Position numbers and translations under genes: made by a program | Source: Halocafeteria seosinensis | Taxonomy: Eukaryota > Sar > Bigyra > Bicosoecida | Length of the DNA stretch: 41,326 nt | NCBI GenBank assembly: GCA_001687465.1 | Contig: LVLI01000379.1 | Span: 1-41,326, forward strand | Reading direction: 5' to 3' | Notes under the pieces: model-generated | Seen by the model: only the letters and a program-made list of their open reading frames with translations | Database searches by the model: none | Told to the model about the DNA's origin: nothing | Shown: in pieces, positions 31,645 to 40,653 of the stretch | Layout: the number at the start of each line of letters is the position of its first letter | How positions within the stretch are numbered: position 1 is the first letter of the stretch

Positions 31645-33382
31645 ATGGCTCCACGCAAACGTCAACGGGACAACGTGGCTGGCGCATCAGACAGGTCTCC
31701 TGCGGTCAAGACTAAGAATGAGAGAAACTGGGTTGGCAGGACGATTAATGGGTGGTATGTACAGGCCGTGATTGGTGAAGGGAGTTTCGGTACTGTATAC
31801 GAGGGTAAGGATTATCCCCGATTTCCTAACTACATGTATAATGCATCTCAGCGCTGACTCTTCGTTCCAGTTAGAGGAGGAAGCAAATCCAACCCACGGA
31901 CATACGCCATGAAGGTAGCAAAGCCAGATACAAGCGCGGCGCGATATCTCAACTGTGAAATTACACTCCTCCGGAACAACTTGAGAGGGAAGCATGGGGT
32001 TCCCCAAATACCTAGTCTTTCTGAAGCCAGTGGGATGTACGAGGGCAACCTTTACCTCATCATGGAAAAATTCGAGACAAATCTGGAGCAGATAGCAAAA
32101 CAACGAAAATTGTCTGAAAAGCATATTTCTTCACTTGCCTACGAACTAGTACGAGTTGGCGAACGCCTGGTTACTCTTTGCCATCCATCCCATGGGTATG
32201 TGATTTGCATTTGCACAGGTTCGGACGTTACAAGACGTACATGAAGCCGACCACTTGTATGTGGACCTAAAACCTGAAAACATAATGCTCGGATCTGCTA
32301 CTCACAATGTGAAAGAGAAAGTTGCTCTAGTGGATTATGGGTGTGCGTCGCTGCTCAGTGGGGCTGGCCAATACCAGACAGTGAATGAAGACGGCACGAG
32401 GATGTATATGTCTCGCTTCGCCCTGCAGACTACCGGTAAGCGATTCAGAAGATAGTTTGCATTCTGTGTCTATGGCAGGCATCTATCATAGTTCGACATC
32501 AAACCATTCATATATTCATGATCTCAGAGAAATCCCCGCGGAACGACCTCCAATCTCTGGCTTATATACTGTGTGAGCTGGCAGCAGGCTCCTTGCCATG
32601 GTCAAACGCACGTACAACAAAAGAATTGGACTCTATCAAAGAGTCCGTGAGTACAGAAGTTTTGACCAAAGATACTCCAACTTGCGTCAAAAGGTTTACC
32701 TCCATAGTGAACTCGCTCCCGAGTAACAAACCGTGCGACTATACATCTCTGCTGAACTGCTTTGAATACGACTACATGAGCATTCATGAGCTAGTAGTTC
32801 CAGGAAACCGTAGCAAATCGCTTAGACCGCGGAAATCAAGGAAGAACTATGATCAGACTGTTCGGAAAAACAGTTCCGCTGAGTTACAGTCGACAGGGGT
32901 AGATCCGAAAGTAAGTCGACAACCCTACCCATAGTCAGGTACCGGTATTCTGTTGAACGTTATACTATTCCTTCTCTCCAGTTAAGACGCGTCGCCTTGG
33001 ATGTCACCATCCAAAAGCTTGACTCAATTCCGGGCATTGGGAAAAGTATTGTCACTTCATTGAATAACTACGGCGTGCCTAACATTCAAGGTCTGGCGTT
33101 CCGTTTCCAAGCGGGATTAACAGAGAACAACACGGAAGGAACAAGAAAGGCGTGCAGCGAATTCAGTGCATGGGTCGCACAAAATATCTGCTCGGACAAG
33201 CAAGTACTGAAGAACTTGACCTCTGTTGCCGCAATCCGGTTGAAGACCGGATATGGAAACTGTGTTTTTGACGAGTATGTATCACTTGCCCTCTCCTTTA
33301 ACGGCTGCATGTAATTGGTTTCCATTGTTGCTGCAGCGGCATTCGTCAATTTGTCAACTCCTTTAGGAAGGCTCATGGTTAA
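31645..33382 (+). CDS. VRK-like protein kinase with C-terminal BAF-like domain
   Basis: Spliced model: 31645-31804, 31871-32148, 32219-32435, 32492-32910, 32982-33274, 33337-33382, giving 470 aa. The kinase domain (about 36-320) is of the CK1/VRK group: IGEGSFGTVYEV, lysine in YAMKVAK, GVPQIPSL, EKFETNLEQI, catalytic loop YVDLKPENIML (tyrosine-valine in place of HR, but Asp, Lys and Asn kept), DYG instead of DFG as in VRKs, and RNDLQSLAYILCELAAGSLPW. Active-site residues look intact. After a basic linker, residues about 370-455 carry a BAF-like domain (DSIPGIGKSIVTSLNNYGV, EFSAWVAQNI, then a long helix) ending DDGIRQFVNSFRKAHG. In animals VRK1 phosphorylates BAF. Start is the first in-frame ATG (MAPRKRQRD). 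Confidence 0.8.
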
Positions 33383-34684
33383 TCTTTGGAAGAAAGGCGC
33401 CTCGATTTAGAGCTCGCTCGCAGCGACTCGCACACTCCTTTTCTGTCGATTTGTAGTACAGCGCAGGTGATACTCCTCTTAACAGCTACAGCGCTTCGCG
33501 CACTCCTTTCCTTTCGATGATTCATGTTTGACGTACAGGTGATATCAGATGCAGCATGCACGAAATCATCTATCGATTCTTGACATCGATTTCCATGGGT
33601 TTCACGCAGAATGCGACACATGAACACACATCTTCACCCATATCCCCGCATTGAGACCATAGCAGTATATTGGACTTTCTTCCTTCCTCTTTCGCAAGAA
33701 TCAATACTGTCATCATAAGAAGTTTATCATGGCTGGCTTCAAGAAATTCAAGTTATGAAGCATGGAAGATACCATACCGCTGGTCTGATTGTACAGTGCA
33801 CTACACAAAGGTTTTTGCGGGATGCATTGACACACACATACATGCGCGAACAATTTCAAGTGGCGCTAGTGTACGACCAGTCAAGTCAATGCACATCGTA
33901 GCCACGTAGCGCTGTGCCCGGTAAGGGGACATCATCTACAAGTTGTAGTACATTTTCTAAACAGTTCGGAAAGTGATCATAGGAGCGCTATACAAGGCAG
34001 AGCATCATGACACTGAATCCTGTCATGAAGTTAGAGCTCTTGGGCTCAGATATTTAGGATTCGGAAGAAAAGCCCGGGTGTGAAGTGTCTTTCATATGGA
34101 AGGAAGACTAAAACTACTACACTGTACGCTTCATTCGAGTGGCAGTTCATAAAATATTACACATCGCGTTTCTTGACTAGACTCTCCAACATTGTTAGGA
34201 AACTACAAATTGTCTACAATAGTGTTGGCCACACACACATGTATTGTTGCCTCTTCGCCTTAAAATGGATTCGCCTTAAAATAGATCAGTCCAATACCAT
34301 TAATATGTCAGCTATTCGAGGGATAGTTTGACAAAACGCACGACCGCACATTTCGTTCAAACATTCTTCCCTGTTGATACTCAGTGCAGTTGCACTATAA
34401 CACACTTGCGAGTCAGCACTTCCTCTTGAAGCCTCCCGGGACCCTGGGATATCCAGCCTGTGAAGAACAAAAGATACGATACTTTCGCACATTCCCTGTA
34501 GACCACACAGTATCAGTACTTCGTTTCCAAGATGCATTGACAGAAAGATAACTACTTAAGTTGTTGTACTAGTGATACAGATACTGTCTTCTACACGCAT
34601 GCATCGCGCGCTGTTTGTGAGATATCTTGCATATTATAGTGGCTCCCTCACATTCACTTATTCATACATACAGAGAGATAAAAA
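33383..34684. other. Intergenic region with a decayed exon copy
   Basis: About 1.3 kb. Apart from the exon-1 copy at 34006-34053 it holds two loosely similar stretches of about 45 bp near 33429 and 33498 (both with CACTCCTTT and a following TCGAT and CAGGTGATA). No confident gene was found. Confidence 0.45.
34006..34053 (+). pseudogene. Decayed duplicate of the Wntless-lipase gene's first exon
   Basis: The segment encodes MTLNPVMKLELLGSDI and then a stop. It parallels the true first exon at 34685-34730, MTPQPVIKLELLGSD, in sequence and frame, with similarity ending at the exon's donor site: the true exon continues with Ggtaagc, the copy with ATATTTAG. The lost donor means it cannot splice to exon 2 in the same way. 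It may be a remnant of a tandem duplication of the gene's 5' end or an old alternative first exon. Confidence 0.7.
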
Positions 34685-37600
34685 ATGACACCACAGCCTG
34701 TCATTAAATTAGAGCTATTAGGCTCAGATGGTAAGCCTCATGAGCACCGTGTGCGCGCTCTTGTTTTCTTCATTCAATTCAATTTGTTCTTCGATGCGCA
34801 GCGATTCGCACTTCGATTATTTTTACTCATTTGATTCTCATCATTGGAGGCATTCTTACCGGCATTACTCAGCTGGGCTATGACCGTCATTCGGTGCCGT
34901 CTTTACCCTTTGAAGCATGTGCGGAGCACATCCCCATTACCGGAAAGAACGCCTGCTACGTTGAATGTCACCAAAACTTTACGTGGATGGGTCTTTCAGA
35001 CCACGTTTCTCCGAACGCGGGAGAATTCAAGCTGGGCATTGACATACCAGACATCAAGCAAACGTTTTCTTTCAAGTACAAGGCGAGTATCTATGGTGGT
35101 GACCAGAGCTCATTCGACTGGACGAATGCAGTGGATAAGGGATGCTCACCAATGGACAAGAAAATGCAGGGATGGGGAAAAGTGTTCTACCAAGAAAAGA
35201 AGCGACAGACGTGTTCCACAAACAAATGTGAGGATTTGCAAATAGTTGATACGTCATCGACAGTGTGGGGTCAACAGCGAGGAGGATATAGCCGGTATCT
35301 TATGGTGATCCAATTCTGGGACAAGATCGTTGACGATTTTGCAGGGTCTGAGTTTACCTTGAGCTATAGGATACCCCAGTTTCGAGAGTTTGTTGTCGGA
35401 CTGCGAACTACGTTTACGATCTTGTCCCTCATTTGTTTGCTATATTGGGTGTGCTCTGTCCGAGAGTTTCCTAAGCGGCTTGGCGGCAGTCGATTCAAGT
35501 TCTTCTGCTGCTGCTGCTGCGGTGGCGGCCCACCATTGCTCAGATTGGTGTTTTGGTTCTTATTGAGTGTAGCTCTCTGGCAGAATCCAATTTTTATGAT
35601 TGCACAACTAGGGGAATATCGAAGCATTGACTTGAATGTCGTCGCGGAAGCCTTCAATTCAGTGGCATGGTCGTTCTTGCTAGCAATATGGTCTCTGATG
35701 GCATACGAAGCCGGCAGTTTCGATGAGCAGAAATCCAGAGATAAAGATGCTTGGAAGGTTTATACGATCTCTTTTCTCTTCGGCATCTTACTATCGGTAA
35801 CATCCGTTTTGATGAATGTGGCCAGTAAACCCGAATTGTTCACTGGAAACGGCATTGAGATCTTTGGAATATCTGAGGTAAACCATGACCTCCGCGTTGC
35901 GGGGATTGCCTTGGGCGCGGTCTATCTCGTGCTACTAATCCTTTGGACCATTTGGTTTGGCTTTATGATTTTGATTTCTTGGGCCACACTTCGCGATACA
36001 GTATTCATGAGGACACGTGCACGGCAGCTGATTGTCCGTTATTTCATGTGGCAGACGATTACTGTTGTCCTATTTGTCGTCATCGTTGATATTATTCCGG
36101 TTGTTGGCTATTTCAAAAAAGCGTATGAGCACTTTGAGAACGGTAAAGCGATCAACACTGAGACCGCAAAACTAGTAGGGATTGTGCAGAAAATCTCGCA
36201 AGGTTACCAATCGGTCGGATCCTACTTCCTGGTTGCTGTACACGCACTCTTCCTTTTCTATGCGTTGCTTCCCCCTCGGGCTGTTGGATCAGTAGAAGGT
36301 TTTTGTTGGAAAATTTTGGGCATAATTACACTTTCCGGAAGCAATGAAAGAAAGCGTCCGTTCTCTGTTATGGAAGCAAGTTGGTTGTTTGACTTCATAT
36401 GTGCCGCCAACTATGATCCAGAAAATACCACCCGGATCAACGCAGATGACAGGACTGAATCAACCCCACAAGAAACGCGTGAAGCGACAAAACAGTCTAA
36501 GGGTCCTTTGGAAGTGGCGCCACATGGTTTCTCTATTGACGGGTTTATATACAGTAAAAAATCTGGAACCATCGTTATTGTGTTCCGGAAAGAGTTCAGA
36601 GTCGTCCTTGTTTTTCGCGCAGCTGCCCAAGATAGCGTGCGTCCTAGTTTGTTGCACGAAGAGGAGGTGAATATGCAGTCTCTCGCTTTCTCTAAAGAAG
36701 ATTCAGGCTTCTGTTCTTGTTGTCCGGGGTTGAGGGAAATATCTCCCCGCGTTCGGGAGGATATGTGGAAGCGATATGTGTCTGTTCGGGAGGCACTCCA
36801 TCGTTCTCTGGCAATGGTTTTATACCTCGCAGGAAAGGATTTGAAACTATACAGTACAGGGTTCGGTATCGGGGGAGGGGTTGCAGCTCTTGCAGCCTAC
36901 GACTGTAGGCACCTGGTTGAAAATTCGCGAAGAGACACTAAGCGAGGATTCTGTTCAATAGTATGTCATGGTGTGTATTCTGCCTTGACATGTGGGTGCT
37001 GTTTTAGAGGCGACGAGAGCGCCCCTCTGTTGGAAGGGGACGAGGAGAACCATCCTCGTGGACAGCCTATCAACGCCTCTTCTTCGAATTGCATATCTGC
37101 TCTTACAAGTCAAGACAGTGACAACCAGCTTAACACTATGTTCCGGAAGATGTGCGGCTCCGAACCTATCACGCGTCCGGATGTGTGTGTGGGCGAGGAC
37201 TCCGATGTTGATAACAGCTCAACCTCCGCAAATGAGAGAAACGATATAGTCCGAGTGTACACTTTTGGGACGGAACGAGTAGGCAACTTCAGATTCACTG
37301 CTAAGGTAAGTGAGTCTTCAAACTTCTCAACATTTCAGGTATTCGTAACCTCATTTCCGTCTGCTCGCAGTATAAGCACGCAATTCCTTGGACGTTTAAC
37401 GTTAGTACTGAAGGAGATTATTTCACGAGGCGACCGGAGGAACGTTTTCCTCTCAAGCAGCCCGGAAATTTTGTACTTATTGACAAGTGAGTCATATTTT
37501 CCTATAGCAGTAACCGAACCTGTGCTTACGTGTGACTCAATGATGTCCAGAAGGGGCAACGTTCTCCAGGATCCTTCGCTTCTAGAGCGTGCACTCGTCG

Positions 37601-37779
37601 TTAAAGGAGGTGGCGTACAAATGCATGATCCTGAAAGCTACAAGCTGTGCCTGTACGCGTCGAGATTCCGAAGTAGGCTGCACGTGAATGAAGAAGTCGC
37701 CAATATCCGAGAAGAGGAGCTTCCCACTCTGCGGGATGGTATCCATCCCACCCTGCGCGGACGCCCCTCAACCTCATAG
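34685..37779 (+). CDS. Wntless-type membrane protein fused to a lipase-3-like domain (Ser lost)
   Basis: Spliced model: 34685-34730, 34802-37305, 37371-37486, 37551-37779, giving 964 aa. TM1 (about 18-40) is followed by a lumenal beta-rich domain (to about 200) and then about seven TM helices (about 210-506). The segment WFLLSVALWQNPIF matches the Wntless/TMEM181 membrane domain signature. Residues about 588-960 resemble class 3 lipases: VVLVFRAA, then LYSTGFGIGGGVAALAAYD (nucleophile elbow), VYTFGTERVGN, an acid-containing strand (STEGDYFTRRP) and HDPESYKLCL as the histidine region. The nucleophile elbow reads G-F-G-I-G-G, so the expected serine (about residue 704) is glycine. The two C-terminal introns are supported because splicing restores lipase-like sequence (YKHAIPWTFNV, FVLIDKRGN). 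Likely a sorting or sensing membrane protein with a pseudo-lipase. Confidence 0.8.
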
Positions 37780-38370
37780 GCTCTTAACTGAGTCAGACAG
37801 CACGTTAGCACCTACGCGCGCCCAGTAGTGTTGGACTAATAGCGACTTTATTGACTTCTGGGTCATGCGATTTGGGCCACAGCCTACTGGTTGTCACCAG
37901 CCAATCTTGGATTAAAATGTATCAAAGTTGTTTGGAAGCCTTCGCTGACTGGTATCATGAAGACATGCTTGCTCATGATACTCAGCTCTTGCACTGAGAA
38001 ACGGTGATTCCAACCAAGTTGCAGAGGAATCTTCCGTCGAAAAATCGTTGAACACGCTGCCGCTCCTGGAAGGGGAGGATGAAGAACTCCTCCATCAGAG
38101 GCCGGAGATATTGCTTATCGATGATTGAATGGAAGAATAATTTGCATGCTCCGAGGAGCTTATCCACATGTGTTATCCGCCCGTTAGAGCCGTGGATAGC
38201 GTGGCTTCGCCTCCGCACTCTACACGGACCGGTGCATTAGACCAAATAGATAGAGTATCGTGTCTTACCCGGGCACACACCATGTCCTCGAGGCACCATG
38301 CTTGACATCTCAAACCCGGATATGTGAGGAGTCGTCACTCACCGAAAACAAAGGAACCTAACTAACGATA
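37780..38370. other. Intergenic, possible gene fragment on minus strand
   Basis: A 78-codon minus-strand frame (37982-38218, GTG first codon) encodes LLGACKLFFHSIIDKQYL and FFILPFQERQRVQRFF, which looks like ordinary helical protein but has no ATG, no clear splice partners and no recognised family. It may be an exon of a broken gene. Confidence 0.3.
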
Positions 38371-38768
38371 ATGACTACCGTGTTACCAAAACGGGAGCAT
38401 TTGCGTGGCTGGGTGTGGAGGTCATTGGGGCGTACTCGAATTCCTGCGATCGACATGGAAGAAACGGCACGGGTAGGTCAACTTCATTGTCGGTGCTCTC
38501 TGTCCCTATCGATAGTTTTCGCGAGATCCCGTGAAATGGGTACAGTAGTTAGTTTTGCACTAACATTGCCTCTGGCGCTTTTCAGTATTGTCCGACTTCT
38601 CACGGTCTCCGCGGTGATACGGAGATCATGTGTGTGCACGCTTTCTTGCTCCAGCTACCTAGTCCGTGGCTGTTCTTAAAACTCCAGTACCAGGGCGGTA
38701 GTCGGCACGGTCCTCTTGGAAGGAATGTTGCTATTGAAGTCTCCGCCGGACGGCGCGACACCTCATAA
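38371..38768 (+). CDS. Candidate small two-exon gene, unknown function
   Basis: Exons 38371-38472 and 38586-38768 would give 94 aa beginning MTTVLPKREHLRGWVW and ending NVAIEVSAGRRDTS. The 113-nt intron has a gtaggt donor, a CACTAACATTG branch-site-like motif about 27 nt before the acceptor, and a pyrimidine-rich cttttcag end, and both sides are phase 0. Nothing is recognised in the protein. It could also be the last part of a larger gene or a chance frame. Confidence 0.3.
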
Positions 38769-39284
38769 AGAAGAGAGAAGGAAACATATCTCAAGCTTTC
38801 AAGAGAGGCAGCGAAGCTCTTTATTCCATTCGTCTACCAAGCCTACGGAGGGACGGTCTCAACATTTGAAAGAGCTGTATGATAGTGTATAGGCCGTCTA
38901 ATCTCAACCAGTCCTTTTAGTCAGGAATCTTCGACTGCGCCTAAGCGCAGAGGAGCAATTGTAGGATGTTGCGCAAGTGGTTGCATTTAGTAGTGATGCC
39001 CAATACAGTGTATGAGGGGAGGCGTAAGTTACCGCCGCCTAGCGTATCGTAGGATACTACGATTCGATAGTCTACCGGGTATGGGTCAAAGTTTCTCACC
39101 CGCTCAGCGGGTTGACTTCTTCAACTTTGGAAGGCACACTCAGGTAGTCTATGACATATGTACAAGAACAAGGGTTCATACAGTACCGGTGTGGTTCTAC
39201 TGTTTGCACAATACCTTTGCGCGTGTGCGTTGCATATCAAAACTGCTCGAGCCTCAACGCAACAAGCTTTAGTGAAACGAAACG
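38769..39284. other. Intergenic with small hairpin
   Basis: No gene seen. A short perfect inverted repeat (ATCGTAG, four-base loop, CTACGAT) lies near 39044-39061. Confidence 0.4.
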
Positions 39285-39989
39285 ATGCCGCCTACCAAAC
39301 GAAGAACCAAAAAACTGAAAGCAGGCACCTGGAATTCCGCTAACTATCGAACCCGGCTCCCTAAGCGTTTGAGTGAAGAGTGTTTCTCTGAGGAAACGAC
39401 ACGCTGTGGTTCCAATGACTCTATGACTGTGTTTGGGCATCCCACCGCTGCAGGTCGGGATGAAATGAATGCACCGGCGTCTACAGTGACTTCTACGTCT
39501 AGTAGACACATGGACGACCACGACGTCATATTTGAAGGATCGCGGTATATTGATCATGAGGAGCTTGCTAAAAACATCAAGGAGATATACGCTGGCTCAG
39601 CATACTTAATTGGGGGTCATGATCTAAGTTTCCACGACGGTATGCTCCTTCATCAGCACGTGATCTTGCGTCATAATAAATTCATGGGCTTCGGTGACCA
39701 AATCCACGGATTTGTTGAAGAAATTGACGATGAGCACTTACGCGGATGGGTTGAAAAAAAATGGATTCTTCATAGAGCTAACCTGGCGACGATGCACGTA
39801 TATCCGGAGACACGTCTCCTCTCAACTCCGGTGCTCAACGGGAGCAAATTGTGGAATACTCCCAAAGAAGACACGCCGCTTCCTACCAAACCAAGTGAAT
39901 TCCTCTTCTCCCCTTTTGGTCACGGACTCTGGTCGACATACTGTGTTGGAAGTGTTGTACCTTTTCAATGCTGGTCGTTGCTTGGGTGA
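39285..39989 (+). CDS. Uncharacterised repeated-family protein, copy A (chimeric 3' end)
   Basis: An ATG frame of 234 aa starting with a basic MPPTKRRTKKLKAG, then a conserved block from VFGHPTAAGRDEMNAPAS to DTPLPTKPS that is amino-acid identical to copy B on the opposite strand (GFVEEIDDEHLRGWVEKKW is part of it). Similarity to copy B stops abruptly after the codon for S in TKPS (39896), and the remaining 30 or so residues here are unrelated, so this copy looks truncated and joined to other DNA. No known domain is recognised. The two-copy inverted layout suggests a mobile-element or subtelomeric gene family. Function unknown. Confidence 0.55.
   Translation: MPPTKRRTKKLKAGTWNSANYRTRLPKRLSEECFSEETTRCGSNDSMTVFGHPTAAGRDEMNAPASTVTSTSSRHMDDHDVIFEGSRYIDHEELAKNIKEIYAGSAYLIGGHDLSFHDGMLLHQHVILRHNKFMGFGDQIHGFVEEIDDEHLRGWVEKKWILHRANLATMHVYPETRLLSTPVLNGSKLWNTPKEDTPLPTKPSEFLFSPFGHGLWSTYCVGSVVPFQCWSLLG
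39431..39896 (+). repeat. 466-bp inverted repeat, left arm
   Basis: Matches the reverse complement of 40861-41326 over 466 bp with four differences seen, all in third codon positions of the shared reading frame and all silent. The right arm runs off the window, so the full length of the duplication is not known. The arms are 964 bp apart. Confidence 0.95.
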
Positions 39990-40653
39990 TGACAACACAA
40001 AGGCGGCATTCATTGGGTCGTCTTCGCTTCTGACATGAAAGCAGCGCAAACAATCACGACGAATTGGCTTTTAAACAATCAAATACAGCAGCTTGAGAAC
40101 TAAACAGGATACTTTGCCACGAACCCCTTCTTCACACGACGACGAAGATGTGACTGATGGCCCACCGGCAGTTGGATGTTAGCCGCTACACTTAGGTAGC
40201 AGCTGGCGCCCGTGTCTGGCAGCTACAGGCCCGCTGTTCCACTAGGGTTCCACTTCACAACAACAGCCGCTTCTGAAATTTTGGAATAGTTGATACAGAA
40301 CGATGCTAAGTTATTGTTCGGAATGGTCGAATTGGGTATTGTGGAACATCTGAGTATTGTATTACCGTACGAACCATGGACACAGTGCAGCGAACATACA
40401 AAACAGCACCGGCCACGCCTCTTGTCGTCTGCCGCCTGCAAGTGCCCGCGCTAACTAGAACACGGAATAACTTCGTATCCAGCGCTCACTACCACTACAC
40501 TTTGTGCAGTCTGTAAGTCACAAGTTCAGTTATCACCCAACTCTGCGAACTTGGTTCGTTTCAATGCATACATGTATCTGCGGCTAGCTGATAAGAAACA
40601 ATGTACTGTACGGTATTCCGCTGCACTACTGTATCACTGTGCTACAACCACCG
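39990..40653. other. Spacer between inverted arms
   Basis: Apart from the 108-bp repeat at 40138-40245 I see no gene. A minus-strand frame at 40223-40441 has no recognisable domain. Confidence 0.4.
40138..40245 (-). repeat. 108-bp dispersed repeat, right copy
   Basis: Reverse complement of 813-920, with four transitions in 108 bp. It lies between the two arms of the 466-bp inverted repeat. Confidence 0.8.

Noticed and set aside
31185-31658. 157-codon minus-strand frame in the BAF/VRK interval
   Set aside because: Spans both E2F-like boxes and overlaps the kinase start; peptide has no recognisable domain. Treated as promoter DNA, although a short upstream exon cannot be ruled out.
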